This document shows, in pieces, positions 9,982-18,268 of a stretch of DNA of 64,000 bases. Position 1 is the first letter of the stretch; every line of letters starts with the position of its first letter. The DNA is taken from the NCBI RefSeq assembly GCF_019336435.1, contig NZ_JAHWXQ010000001.1, forward strand, positions 186,001 to 250,000, given 5' to 3'. Origin of the DNA: Pontibacter populi. GTDB taxonomy: Bacteria > Bacteroidota > Bacteroidia > Cytophagales > Hymenobacteraceae. The notes under the pieces are model-generated. The model saw only the letters and a list, made by a program, of their open reading frames with translations. It was not told the origin of the DNA and did not search any database. The translations under genes were made by a program, and so were the position numbers.

Positions 9982-10428
9982 ATGGCGCTTACCAAGATCT
10001 GCAAACACTTCACCGACCTGACCAACACCGAACTATACGACATGCTACGTTTGCGCAGCGATGTATTTGTAGTAGAACAAAACTGCGTTTTCTTGGATTT
10101 GGATGACAAGGACCAGCAATGTTACCATTTGTTATTTTACGATGACCAAACTATAGTTGCCTGTTCGCGCCTGGTGCCTCCCGGCATTAGTTACCCTGAA
10201 ATATCGATAGGCCGGATAGTAACCAGTATGGCAGTGCGTGGCACGGGTATGGGCAAACTGTTGGTAGATTTTTCGATTGAAGAATGCCGCAGGCTTTTCG
10301 GGAACGGACCGATAAAAATTGGGGCGCAACTATACGCTAAAAAGTTTTACGAGAGCTTCGGTTTTGTGCAGAGCAGCGATGTATACGACGAGGATGGCAT
10401 TGACCACATTAAAATGATCCTGGCATAA
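9982..10428 (+). CDS. elaA: ElaA-like GNAT N-acetyltransferase
   Basis: A 148-residue acetyl-CoA-dependent acetyltransferase of unknown substrate. It shows the ElaA layout: an N-terminal helix with LYDMLRLRSDVFVVEQNC, then CSRLVPPG, the strand-loop IGRIVTSMAVRGTGMGKLLVDF that includes the acetyl-CoA-binding R-G-x-G-x-G/A-type loop, and the C-terminal KFYESFGF. It is monocistronic with its own putative -7 box. An AACTATAGTT palindrome occurs inside the gene at 10149-10158 and another spans the stop codon region (10427-10436). Confidence 0.9.
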   Translation: MALTKICKHFTDLTNTELYDMLRLRSDVFVVEQNCVFLDLDDKDQQCYHLLFYDDQTIVACSRLVPPGISYPEISIGRIVTSMAVRGTGMGKLLVDFSIEECRRLFGNGPIKIGAQLYAKKFYESFGFVQSSDVYDEDGIDHIKMILA

Positions 10429-10433
10429 CTATA

Positions 10434-10781
10434 GTTCTATAGCTACCGGCTTATCTAAAAAATATCTACTGCGTAATAACGCTCTTTCGGACTTCCAAGT
10501 CCGAAAGCTACCTGCCGGGGATTTCCTAATCTCCGAGATGCGGAAAACGCGGACCAAGAAGTCCGCATCAGACTAAACTTCGGACACAGATGTTCGAAAC
10601 AGCAATTTAGCAGCTTTTGCATGACTCCCGCCGTTGTTGGTGTCTTCGCCAACAACTATACTTTCACCGAAGGTGCTTGCTGGTGAAAACACGCGGCAAG
10701 GGCATCCTCTTCGGTTTTAAAACCCTAAACAGGTTCGTTCTATAGTTACCGGTTTATCTAAAACTCGGCTGATGCGTAAAT
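10434..10781. repeat. Hairpin-rich block bounded by direct repeats
   Basis: The block starts and ends with similar ~43-bp direct repeats, at 10434-10476 and 10737-10781. Both read GTTCTATAG(C/T)TACCGG(C/T)TTATCTAAAA and then diverge before TGCGTAA. Between them are strong palindromes: CTTTCGGACT/AGTCCGAAAG at 10484-10507 and a nested one at 10537-10569 around GCGGAC/GTCCGC. No coding frame is convincing. It looks like a small inserted or duplicated repeat element between elaA and the next acetyltransferase gene. Confidence 0.6.
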
Positions 10782-10804
10782 CTACATCTCTAAACTACTT
10801 AATT

Positions 10805-11095
10805 ATGGATGTAAAGATCGTACACGAAGAAAAATACCAGCAGTTTACAGCAACCCTGGAAGGCGACGAAGAAGCAGAACTGGCGTACGCCAAACCATCA
10901 GAGAAAGAAATAGATTTTACCCATACCTACGTACCCGAGTCGGCGCGTGGGAAAGGCATTGCCCAGCAACTGATAGAGGAAGGGCTTTGCTTTGCCCGGG
11001 ACAATGGGCTGCTGGTAACTGCCACCTGCCCGGTTGTGGCGAAGTATATTTCTAAAAATGAACAACATAAAGACCTGCTGAAGAAGCAACTATAG
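10805..11095 (+). CDS. Small GNAT acetyltransferase (YjdJ/NATD1-type)
   Basis: A 96-residue single-domain acetyltransferase of the short YjdJ-like group (DUF4442-independent GNAT). Motifs are FTHTYVPESARGKGIAQQLI (acetyl-CoA loop RGKGIA) and the C-terminal TATCPVVAKYI, both typical of this family. I chose the ATG at 10805 (MDVKIVHEEK); the frame is open from 10772, but those eleven codons belong to the flanking direct repeat and do not look like protein. The stop is followed directly by an AACTATAGTT palindrome (11088-11097). The substrate is unknown. Confidence 0.85.
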   Translation: MDVKIVHEEKYQQFTATLEGDEEAELAYAKPSEKEIDFTHTYVPESARGKGIAQQLIEEGLCFARDNGLLVTATCPVVAKYISKNEQHKDLLKKQL

Positions 11096-11155
11096 TTTTG
11101 TATTACTATTTAGAAAAGGCTATATTTCAAGGGTAATGCCAGTTCATAACTCCCT

Positions 11156-11851
11156 ATGAAAACTTCTTTGCTTTGCCTTCTGGCTTTGATTGCACTCTTA
11201 TTAAGCAGTTGCCATACTCAAACCGACGATTTTATCAGTAAAAATTGCCCCGGCTCTTGCACTGTCATCAAAGGCACCCTTACTACCGATGGCCGAACCA
11301 AACCACTGGCTGGTGTAAAACTGGAGGTACAATGGCACGAAGGCGACATGTTTTCCAGCATCAGACGTCGTAAAGCTATAACCACAACCGATGCCAGCGG
11401 CAATTATGAGCTCCGCTTTTTGCTGCGCGATGATGAATTGCCCAGTACTTATCCAGATAATGGCTCTTTTACAGTAAAGGCGCATATTAACCTCGAAAAC
11501 TACCTTAACTGCTCAGGGGGCAATATTTTGCTGAGAACATACGACCTGAAACGCGACACAACTATAACTTTTGACTATTTACTTCCGCAGAAAGCATTTG
11601 TAGAGATCCAGGCAAATAACCTGCAGGCCAAACAACAAGATGACTTTATGTGGACAGAATTTTTATCTGATGCTCCCTGCACTACTGTTGTATCCTGGTA
11701 CACCTCAGATACAAAACAAATCATTCCTATAGCTGCGAACCAGCCGGTTATCATCCGGACCACTAAACGAAAAAGCGGAGTTGAGACTGTAACCGAGGAG
11801 GTGATTACATTGGCTCCGGGCAAGACCTTTAACTATGAGTATACCTTCTGA
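11156..11851 (+). CDS. Lipoprotein with carboxypeptidase-regulatory-like domain
   Basis: A 231-residue lipoprotein: the signal MKTSLLCLLALIALLLSSC ends in a lipobox. The mature part starts with an Ig-like/CarboxypepD regulatory fold (VIKGTLTTDGRTKPLAGVKLEV ... TTDASGNYELRF), a common surface or periplasmic beta-sandwich. Function is unknown. Its stop codon overlaps the start of the next gene (TGATG at 11849-11853), which suggests translational coupling and a shared role with the outer-membrane barrel protein downstream. Confidence 0.75.
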   Translation: MKTSLLCLLALIALLLSSCHTQTDDFISKNCPGSCTVIKGTLTTDGRTKPLAGVKLEVQWHEGDMFSSIRRRKAITTTDASGNYELRFLLRDDELPSTYPDNGSFTVKAHINLENYLNCSGGNILLRTYDLKRDTTITFDYLLPQKAFVEIQANNLQAKQQDDFMWTEFLSDAPCTTVVSWYTSDTKQIIPIAANQPVIIRTTKRKSGVETVTEEVITLAPGKTFNYEYTF

Positions 11852-12531
11852 TGCTGCTCCGTATGAAAACAACATTTCTTTACCTGCTGCTCTTTTTTAT
11901 AGTTTTTAAGGCAACGGCACAATCAGATTCTTCTGCTCACACTTCTCAAATAAGAGTTTATTTTGGGGGTGCCTTTCCAAAAGGTGATTTCCAGAGTTCT
12001 GATTTTGAAGACACCTATACACCTTTCGCTATGTCGGGCCCACTGATGCAGGTTAGTTACGCAAAAGCTATAGGCAGAAATTTATATGGCGGAGCTACTT
12101 TAGGCCTGCGCATAAATGCCATGGACCTTGACAAATTTGCTGAGGAGAATGACGAACTGGTATTAAGTAAAAAGAGCAGACCATGGCAATCCGTGTTTAC
12201 GCTCGCAGATGCGGAATACCGGTTTAATTTAACGGATGGTTACTTTTTTGTAAAAGGCTCGGCGGGTGCCGCCTTGAATCGCTCAGCCTCTTTACACGTC
12301 GAAACTACGTATGGAACTATAGCCCAAGCTGCCGATAAAAATACTGCTTTTGCATATGGGGCAAGCACCGGCCTTTTTGCCAATTTTGATAAGTTTGAAC
12401 TGGGTTTCGAAACCGGTATCCTTTCCACCAGGCCTGAATTTAAATTTACAGACGCGCAAGGCAGATCAACCAACTATAAACTGTCGATGACAACTATAAA
12501 CCTCGGCATTTTCGGGGCTTTTAGCTTTTAA
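11851..12531 (+). CDS. Outer-membrane beta-barrel protein
   Basis: A 226-residue exported protein with an N-terminal signal (MKTTFLYLLLFFIVFKATAQ; the inner ATG at 11863 is an equally good start). The rest alternates hydrophobic and polar residues with aromatic strand ends, for example LMQVSYAKAIGRNLYGGATLGLR, and ends in GIFGAFSF, whose terminal Phe is a standard signal for outer-membrane insertion. This fits the OmpW/PorT-like small barrels of Bacteroidota. It is coupled to the lipoprotein gene upstream. No substrate is evident. Confidence 0.8.
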   Translation: MLLRMKTTFLYLLLFFIVFKATAQSDSSAHTSQIRVYFGGAFPKGDFQSSDFEDTYTPFAMSGPLMQVSYAKAIGRNLYGGATLGLRINAMDLDKFAEENDELVLSKKSRPWQSVFTLADAEYRFNLTDGYFFVKGSAGAALNRSASLHVETTYGTIAQAADKNTAFAYGASTGLFANFDKFELGFETGILSTRPEFKFTDAQGRSTNYKLSMTTINLGIFGAFSF

Positions 12532-12538
12532 CCATCCT

Positions 12539-13438
12539 TTACTCCGATTTCTCTACTTTGTGGCCTCCAAACTCGTTGCGCAAAGCTGCTACCACTTTCC
12601 CGGAGAATGTATCTGCTTCGTAAGAGCGGTAGCGCATTAACACTGAAAGAGCAATGACCGGCGTCGGCACCTGCATATCCAGGGCAGTTTCTAACGTCCA
12701 CTTTCCTTCCCCGGACGAGTGCATGATGCCTTTTATAGTTGACAGGTCGGGGTCTTTGCTGAAAGCATTCTCTACCAGTTCCATCAGCCAGCTGCGCAAC
12801 ACTGAGCCATGGTTCCAGACACGCGCCACTTCTTTATAATCCAGCCCGAAATCGCTTTTATGAAGTACTTCGAAGCCTTCGGCAATGGCCTGCATCATGC
12901 CATATTCTACCCCGTTGTGCACCATCTTCACAAAATGCCCGCTCCCCGATTTGCCTGTATACAAATAACCTTTCTCCACCGAAATATCCCTGAAAATCTG
13001 CTCTACATAGGCAAAAGCATCCGGGTCGCCGCCTACCATGGTACAGGCTCCGTTTCGTGCACCACTTAGTCCGCCGCTGGTGCCGCAGTCCAGTAAATGT
13101 ATCTGCTGATTTTTAAGTTGCTCTGCCCGAACTATAGTTTGTTTAAAGTTGGAGTTACCGCCATCAATAATAATGTCGTTGGGTTGCAGATGGGGCAGCA
13201 GTTGCGTTATCACAGCATCTACAGGCTCGCCGGCGGGCACCATTATCCAGATCGCCTTCCGACCTGTCAGTTTCTGAGCAACTTCGGGTATGGTGTAGGC
13301 CGGTAGTATTCCTTCAGCCTCCGCTTTATCCATCGTTTCAGGATTAATGTCGTAAGCAACAACCTGGTGTTGGTGGTCACGGAGATTCAGGGCCAGGTTA
13401 TAGCCCATTTTACCTAACCCGATCAGTCCTATCTGCAT
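12539..13438 (-). CDS. gnd: 6-phosphogluconate dehydrogenase (decarboxylating), short NAD-type
   Basis: It oxidises 6-phosphogluconate to ribulose 5-phosphate and CO2. The 299-residue protein is the short GndA/YqeC form, not the ~470-residue form. It opens with the dinucleotide-binding GLIGLGKMGYNLALNL, then has IIDGGNSNFK, DCGTSGGLSGARNG (substrate loop), and the catalytic lysine/His helix GHFVKMVHNGVEYGMMQ. The short group usually prefers NAD. The gluconokinase gene lies just upstream on the same strand with a 47-bp gap, so the two probably form a gluconate-use operon. Confidence 0.93.
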   Translation of the reverse strand: MQIGLIGLGKMGYNLALNLRDHQHQVVAYDINPETMDKAEAEGILPAYTIPEVAQKLTGRKAIWIMVPAGEPVDAVITQLLPHLQPNDIIIDGGNSNFKQTIVRAEQLKNQQIHLLDCGTSGGLSGARNGACTMVGGDPDAFAYVEQIFRDISVEKGYLYTGKSGSGHFVKMVHNGVEYGMMQAIAEGFEVLHKSDFGLDYKEVARVWNHGSVLRSWLMELVENAFSKDPDLSTIKGIMHSSGEGKWTLETALDMQVPTPVIALSVLMRYRSYEADTFSGKVVAALRNEFGGHKVEKSE

Positions 13439-13485
13439 ACTATTTCAATTTAAATTCAACTATAAATCTTACTCGCAATACGGTG

Positions 13486-15021
13486 CTATGGTTCATTTCT
13501 CAGGTCATCCAGCTGGCTGAAAGTACTTTTCAGTGTCGGATACAGGTCCTCGAAAACTCTATAACTTTTCTGATAGCGCAGGTGGTTGTTAGTGTTGGGT
13601 GTGTAGGTTTTGGTTATAGTTACAAGTTGGGCCGCATCTTCCAGCTTTTCTATTTTACCTAAAGCATATAAGCCAACTATAGCTGCGCCAAAAGCAGAAC
13701 TTTCGTAGGTTTCGGTCAGGCAAACTTCTTTGTTAAAAACATCGGCTAGCATCTGCACCCATAGCTCTGACCGGGATAAACCACCGTTGGCAAATACCTT
13801 ACTAACAGAACCTGTTACCTGCTCGAGCGCTTTAGTTACACTATACATGTTAAATGTAATGCCTTCCAGTAGTGCCCGAACGAAATGCGCCCGCGTGTGG
13901 CCAGGCCGAATGCCAATAAAACAGGCGCTTGCACTGGCATCCCAAACCGGTGCTCGTTCGCCCAGCAAGTAAGGCAGGAATAACAAGCCATCGGCACCAG
14001 CAGGTACCGTGGCAGCTTCGTTGCAGAGCAATGCATATGGATCTTTGTTGTGACTTTTAGCAGTAGCCGTTTCAGAACTGTAAAAGGTATCCCGGAACCA
14101 TTGCAGCACCACTCCCCCATTATTTACAGCGCCGCCCAGCACATAATGTTCCGGGGTGAGTATGTAACTGAAAATGCGTTGCAGTTTGTCGGTGGCAGGT
14201 TGTTTGGCCATAACACGCACAGCTCCACTTGTACCTATTGTAATGGTGATGTGCCCGTCATCCATAGCGTTAGATCCTAAATTTGCCAGGCAGCCATCGT
14301 TCGCACCAACAATAAACGGAATATTGTCGGGCAGATTTAGCCGGGTTTTGTAGACTGGTCTGAGTTTATAGTTGCTGTGTGTAACAGGTACCGGATCTGA
14401 TAATTGCTGGGGTGATATGCCGGCAACCTGCAGCGAAGGCTGGTGCCATGTCAGGTCGAAAATATTAAAAAGCCCCGTTGCAGAAGCCACCGAATAATCA
14501 ACTATAAACTCCCCGAAAAGCTTGTACCATACATACTCTTTTATGCCTATAAAACGGGTCGCTCTGGCAAACAGCTCCGGCCTTTGTTCGCGGAGCCAAA
14601 CTAGTTTGGGCAACACCGACATCGGGTGAATAGGCGTACCAGTGTGCAGGTAAATTTCATAGCCGGCTTCGCTTTGCTTTAATTTTTCTGCCTGTATTTT
14701 GCTGCGGGTATCGGCCCAGGTAATGCTATTGGTAAGCAGGTTATTTTCCGCATCCAGCACAATTAAACTATGCATGGCGCTACTAAAACTTACGCCGGTC
14801 AAACTATAACCTGCCAGCCTCAGCTTCTCCACTATAACCTGGAGGGTTTGCAGCACCACCTCAAAAATCTGCTCCGGGTCCTGCTCGGCATAACTTGGTT
14901 GTGAACTATAGATCGGATACTCCACGGCATACTGAAACAGCAGCTTGCCATCTATACCAAAAGCAACTGCCTTGGTGCTGGTTGTTCCAATATCAACTCC
15001 GATTATAGTTTCCTGCTGCAT
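13486..15021 (-). CDS. gntK: Gluconokinase (FGGY family)
   Basis: A 511-residue carbohydrate kinase expected to phosphorylate gluconate to 6-phosphogluconate. The N-terminal phosphate-binding loop IGVDIGTTSTKAVAF, the FGGY signature region (LLEGITFNMYSV), and the ATP-site GTSGAVRV are present. The segment GANDGCLANLGSNA is characteristic of gluconokinases rather than xylulokinases. The gene precedes gnd on the same strand, which strongly supports gluconate as substrate because the two steps are consecutive. No gluconate permease is present in the window. Confidence 0.9.
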   Translation of the reverse strand: MQQETIIGVDIGTTSTKAVAFGIDGKLLFQYAVEYPIYSSQPSYAEQDPEQIFEVVLQTLQVIVEKLRLAGYSLTGVSFSSAMHSLIVLDAENNLLTNSITWADTRSKIQAEKLKQSEAGYEIYLHTGTPIHPMSVLPKLVWLREQRPELFARATRFIGIKEYVWYKLFGEFIVDYSVASATGLFNIFDLTWHQPSLQVAGISPQQLSDPVPVTHSNYKLRPVYKTRLNLPDNIPFIVGANDGCLANLGSNAMDDGHITITIGTSGAVRVMAKQPATDKLQRIFSYILTPEHYVLGGAVNNGGVVLQWFRDTFYSSETATAKSHNKDPYALLCNEAATVPAGADGLLFLPYLLGERAPVWDASASACFIGIRPGHTRAHFVRALLEGITFNMYSVTKALEQVTGSVSKVFANGGLSRSELWVQMLADVFNKEVCLTETYESSAFGAAIVGLYALGKIEKLEDAAQLVTITKTYTPNTNNHLRYQKSYRVFEDLYPTLKSTFSQLDDLRNEP

Positions 15022-15131
15022 ATAGCGGTGCGTGTTAAGCTTGGTCTACGCAGTTGCTGCTATAAGTTATAGGTTACTTTCCGCCAGCTCCGGAAAAATA
15101 TTTTCGAATTTGCTTTACTATTTATTTCTAT

Positions 15132-15149
15132 CATCGTAATATTACAATA
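15132..15149. promoter_or_regulatory. Putative ArsR operator
   Basis: A dyad centred on GTAATATTAC (15136-15145), within CATCGTAATATTACAAT, lies about 17 bp before the arsR ATG. Its form (AT-rich palindrome flanked by ATC/..AT) fits ArsR/SmtB operators; binding is inferred. Confidence 0.5.
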
Positions 15150-15162
15150 AGAAAGAGATGCA

Positions 15163-15495
15163 ATGGGAATAACTAAGACTGAAGCCTTTAAAGCAGCAGA
15201 CCTAACGCTGGCAGCCTACGCCAAAGCACTGGCTCACCCGGCACGGGTGGCCATTCTGCGCATTTTGCTGGAGCGCAGTTCATGCATCTGCGGCGATATA
15301 GTGGATGAGCTTCCGCTGTCGCAGTCTACAGTATCGCAGCATTTAAAAGAACTGAAAGAAGCTGGGCTGATAAAAGGCGACATTGACGGCAAAAAAGTGT
15401 GCTACTGTATTGATGAGAACGCCTGGAAACACGCCCAGTTGCTGATGCAGAAAATGTTTGCCAGCTATACTTCATGCGGCACCAGCTGCTGTTAA
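15163..15495 (+). CDS. arsR: ArsR-family metalloregulator
   Basis: A 110-residue winged-helix repressor that should release DNA when it binds arsenite. The helix-turn-helix is [21 protein letters not shown]. The alpha-3 metal site is present as SSCICGDIV (Cys-x-Cys, compare ELCVCDL in classic ArsR). The C-terminus adds SCGTSCC, giving extra thiols that may help bind As(III). It is the first gene of the arsenic cluster and sits next to a palindromic operator, so autoregulation is likely. The start at 15163 is preferred because the ATG at 15158 runs into a stop after three codons. Confidence 0.93.
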   Translation: MGITKTEAFKAADLTLAAYAKALAHPARVAILRILLERSSCICGDIVDELPLSQSTVSQHLKELKEAGLIKGDIDGKKVCYCIDENAWKHAQLLMQKMFASYTSCGTSCC

Positions 15496-15512
15496 AAAAT
15501 TTGATCTGATTG

Positions 15513-15542
15513 ATCGTAAAATACCGATAAAACTTAATTTTG
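15513..15542 (+). promoter_or_regulatory. Putative second ArsR site and -7 box before arsM
   Basis: ATCGTAAAATACCGAT (15513-15528) is an imperfect version of the dyad in front of arsR. It is followed by TAATTTTG (15535-15542), a match to the -7 consensus TAnnTTTG, six bases before the arsM ATG. This suggests arsM has its own ArsR-controlled promoter. Confidence 0.45.
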
Positions 15543-15548
15543 AAGACC

Positions 15549-16394
15549 ATGAATAACGCAGAAGAATTAAAGAAAATAGTAAAGGACAAGTACAGTGAGA
15601 TTGCCCTACAAAGCAAAGAGCAAAACGAAGCATCGTGTTGTGGCGCCACTGGCTGCGGCACCGTAGACTACGCCATTTTTGCTGATAACTATACCGAGCT
15701 CGAAGGCTATAACCCGGATGCTGATTTGGGTTTAGGATGCGGCGTACCTACCGAGTTTGCACAGATCAAAAAAGGCGATGTGGTGCTGGATTTAGGTTCG
15801 GGTGCCGGTAACGACTGCTTTGTAGCCCGCGCTATAGTTGGCGAAACCGGTAAGGTGATCGGGGTAGATATGACGGAAGCCATGATCGCCAAAGCCCGCG
15901 ACAATGCCGAAAAGCTGAACTTTAATAACGTGGAGTTCCGCCAGGGCGAGATTGAGGACCTGCCTTTAGCTGCCAATCGCGTTGATGTGGTGATCAGTAA
16001 CTGTGTATTAAACCTGGTACCGAATAAGCAGAAAGCCTTTGCCGAAACGTATCGTGTATTGAAGCCGGGTGGCCATTTCAGCATTTCGGATGTGGTATTG
16101 GCAGGCGACTTGCCAGCCGGCCTGGTGAATGATGCTGAGATGTATGCCGGTTGTGTTTCAGGCGCTATTCAGAAAGAAGAATACCTGGACATTATCCGCA
16201 AAGCTGGTTTTGAGAACGTGGTTGTGCAGAAAGAGAAAGCGATACAGTTGCCAGATGAGATCCTGAAAGATTACCTGAGTGAGGAGGGCATAAAGCAGTT
16301 CAGAGAGAGCAATACCGGCATTTTCAGCATCACAGTTTACGGCGACAAACCTGCTGAAGCTGCCTGCTGCGCTCCGGGCTCTGGGTGCTGCTAA
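15549..16394 (+). CDS. arsM: Arsenite S-adenosylmethionine methyltransferase
   Basis: It methylates As(III) to methylated arsenicals, some of them volatile. The 281-residue protein has the SAM-binding VLDLGSGAGNDCFVA, the acidic GVDMTEAMI, and the conserved cysteines expected of ArsM: an N-terminal CC pair in EASCCGATGCG, Cys in VVISNCVLNLVP, and Cys in MYAGCVSGA. The C-terminal tail is also Cys-rich (ACCAPGSGCC). I start at the ATG at 15549; a TTG at 15540 is in frame but overlaps the -7 box. It lies between arsR and acr3. Confidence 0.95.
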   Translation: MNNAEELKKIVKDKYSEIALQSKEQNEASCCGATGCGTVDYAIFADNYTELEGYNPDADLGLGCGVPTEFAQIKKGDVVLDLGSGAGNDCFVARAIVGETGKVIGVDMTEAMIAKARDNAEKLNFNNVEFRQGEIEDLPLAANRVDVVISNCVLNLVPNKQKAFAETYRVLKPGGHFSISDVVLAGDLPAGLVNDAEMYAGCVSGAIQKEEYLDIIRKAGFENVVVQKEKAIQLPDEILKDYLSEEGIKQFRESNTGIFSITVYGDKPAEAACCAPGSGCC

Positions 16395-16408
16395 TAGTTT
16401 TATAAGTT

Positions 16409-16513
16409 GCTGGCGCGAGCTTGCAGCTCGTGCTAAACTATAGTTGGGCCACTGGCCCGGTTGAATTCAAACTCAACACCATAAAAAGACACGAGCTGCA
16501 AGCTCGCGCCAGC
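16409..16513. mobile_element. 105-bp MITE-like element with perfect 24-bp terminal inverted repeats
   Basis: The 24 bases at 16409-16432 are the exact reverse complement of 16490-16513 (ends GCTGGCGCGAGCTTGC.. and ..GCAAGCTCGCGCCAGC). The 57-bp centre holds AACTATAGTT, the palindrome GGGCCACTGGCCC, and GTTGAATTCAA. It lies between arsM and acr3. Two degenerate relatives occur near 45.5 kb and 49.9 kb, so this is a dispersed family with no encoded transposase. Confidence 0.85.
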
Positions 16514-16561
16514 AAATTACGTGACCAAAACCTAAACTATAATACACCTTTACACCCAACG

Positions 16562-17641
16562 ATGGAACACTGCGCACCAGCCCATAACCGGAAAAAACTA
16601 GGCTTTTTAGACCGCTACCTTACGCTCTGGATCTTTTTAGCGATGCTGATCGGTGTGGCGATGGGTTATTTTTTACCTGATAGTTCCTACTACATTAACT
16701 CACTCTCCAGCGGTACAACCAACATCCCGATCGCCGTTGGTCTGATCTTGATGATGTACCCCCCGCTCGCCAAGGTAAACTATAGGTTGCTGCCAAAAGT
16801 GTTCGGGAATGTAAAAGTGATCGGGTTGTCGCTGCTGCTGAACTGGGTGATCGGGCCACTGCTGATGTTTGTTTTGGCCATTACCTTTCTGCGCGACTAC
16901 CCGGAGTACATGACAGGCCTTATTCTTATTGGCCTGGCACGTTGCATTGCCATGGTTTTGGTCTGGAATGACCTGGCCGACGGCAGTCGCGAATATGCTG
17001 CCGGACTGGTTGCGCTTAACAGTATTTTTCAGGTGTTCCTGTATAGCTTCTATGCATGGTTGTTCATTACCATACTGCCACCGTTTTTTGGTTTCGAAGG
17101 CGCTATAGTTGATATCTCGATTGCGGTTATTGCCGAAAGCGTCGCCATCTACTTAGGTATTCCTTTTCTGTTGGGTATGATGAGTCGCGTTATACTAGTG
17201 CCCCTGAAAGGACAGGAATGGTATCAAACTAAATTCTTACCTGCCATCTCCCCTATCACCCTTATCGCGCTGTTGTTTACTATAGTGGTAATGTTCAGTT
17301 TAAAAGGTGAGCTGATTGTAACAATTCCGTTTGATGTGCTGCGCATTGCGGTGCCGCTGGTGATCTACTTTGCCGTCATGTTTTTGGTAAGTTTTATAGT
17401 TGGGAAGGCTGCCGGCGCCAATTACTCAGAGAATGCTTCGGTAGCTTTTACGGCAGCCGGCAACAACTTTGAGCTGGCTATTGCGGTGGCTATCGCGGTG
17501 TTTGGGCTTAACTCCGGCCAGGCATTTGCTGGTGTGGTAGGCCCGTTAGTGGAAGTACCGGCACTTATTGCCCTAGTAAATGTGGCTTTCTGGCTGCGCC
17601 GAAAATTATACACAAAAAACCTTACCAAAGAAACCGCATGA
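16562..17641 (+). CDS. acr3: ACR3-family arsenite efflux permease
   Basis: An inner-membrane As(III)/H+ antiporter; the 359-residue product has about ten hydrophobic helices. It carries the ACR3 motifs [16 protein letters not shown] (with the essential cysteine in helix 4) and the helix-9 region [15 protein letters not shown]. The ATG at 16562 ([12 protein letters not shown]) is chosen. The frame is open back to 16421, but that extra part is encoded by the inverted-repeat element. It overlaps arsC by four bases (ATGA), so the two are coupled. It works downstream of arsC, which makes As(III). Confidence 0.95.
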   Translation: MEHCAPAHNRKKLGFLDRYLTLWIFLAMLIGVAMGYFLPDSSYYINSLSSGTTNIPIAVGLILMMYPPLAKVNYRLLPKVFGNVKVIGLSLLLNWVIGPLLMFVLAITFLRDYPEYMTGLILIGLARCIAMVLVWNDLADGSREYAAGLVALNSIFQVFLYSFYAWLFITILPPFFGFEGAIVDISIAVIAESVAIYLGIPFLLGMMSRVILVPLKGQEWYQTKFLPAISPITLIALLFTIVVMFSLKGELIVTIPFDVLRIAVPLVIYFAVMFLVSFIVGKAAGANYSENASVAFTAAGNNFELAIAVAIAVFGLNSGQAFAGVVGPLVEVPALIALVNVAFWLRRKLYTKNLTKETA

Positions 17642-18264
17642 GCCTGCTACCAAAACTTGCCGAAACCACTAAAACCCTTGAAGCCACCTTTTCAGAAATC
17701 CCGGCAGAACGAAAAGAGGTTTTAAAGCAGTTGGCAAACTATATCAAAGCGAAAAAAGAAGCCGCACAAACTATAAGCTTAGTGTTCATCTGTACCCATA
17801 ACTCACGCCGTAGCCACATGGCGCAACTATGGGCACAGGCCGCTGCTGCCAACTATAACATCAACAATATAACTACTTTTTCCGGAGGCACTGAGGCAAC
17901 GGCTTTTTACCCAGCTGCCGTACAGGCCATGCAGGAAATTGGTTTTGAGATAGAGAAATCCGAAGCTACTGTAAATCCAAAGTATAAAGTAAACTATAGT
18001 TTTGATGAACCAACTATAGAAGCCTGGTCGAAACGGTTTGATGATGCAGCTAACCCGGCATCGAATTTCTGCGCGATCATGACCTGCTCTGATGCTGACG
18101 AGAATTGCCCGTTTGTGCCAGGTGTGGGAAAACGCATTGCTATTACTTACAACGACCCAAAAGCATCAGATAACACAGCACAGCAAGCCGAAATCTACAG
18201 GGAACGTGCCCTGCAGATCGGCCTCGAAATGCTGTTTTCTTTCAGCCAGGTATCAGCAAAATAA
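17638..18264 (+). CDS. arsC: Arsenate reductase-like low-molecular-weight phosphatase
   Basis: A 208-residue protein of the LMW-PTP fold that should reduce arsenate to arsenite with thiol relays. The P-loop reads [10 protein letters not shown] (CX5R-type catalytic Cys), and later cysteines occur in [16 protein letters not shown]. That late segment is typical of Bacteroidota 'arsenate reductase / protein-tyrosine-phosphatase' proteins. An N-terminal helical extension of about 45 residues precedes the phosphatase domain. It starts inside the acr3 stop (ATGA overlap). The product As(III) would be exported by Acr3 or methylated by ArsM. Confidence 0.9.
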   Translation: MSLLPKLAETTKTLEATFSEIPAERKEVLKQLANYIKAKKEAAQTISLVFICTHNSRRSHMAQLWAQAAAANYNINNITTFSGGTEATAFYPAAVQAMQEIGFEIEKSEATVNPKYKVNYSFDEPTIEAWSKRFDDAANPASNFCAIMTCSDADENCPFVPGVGKRIAITYNDPKASDNTAQQAEIYRERALQIGLEMLFSFSQVSAK

Positions 18265-18268
18265 ACGT

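Noticed and set aside
12539..15021. Pentose pathway operon with glucose-6-phosphate dehydrogenase
   Set aside because: No zwf or lactonase gene is present; gluconokinase plus 6-phosphogluconate dehydrogenase points to gluconate use.
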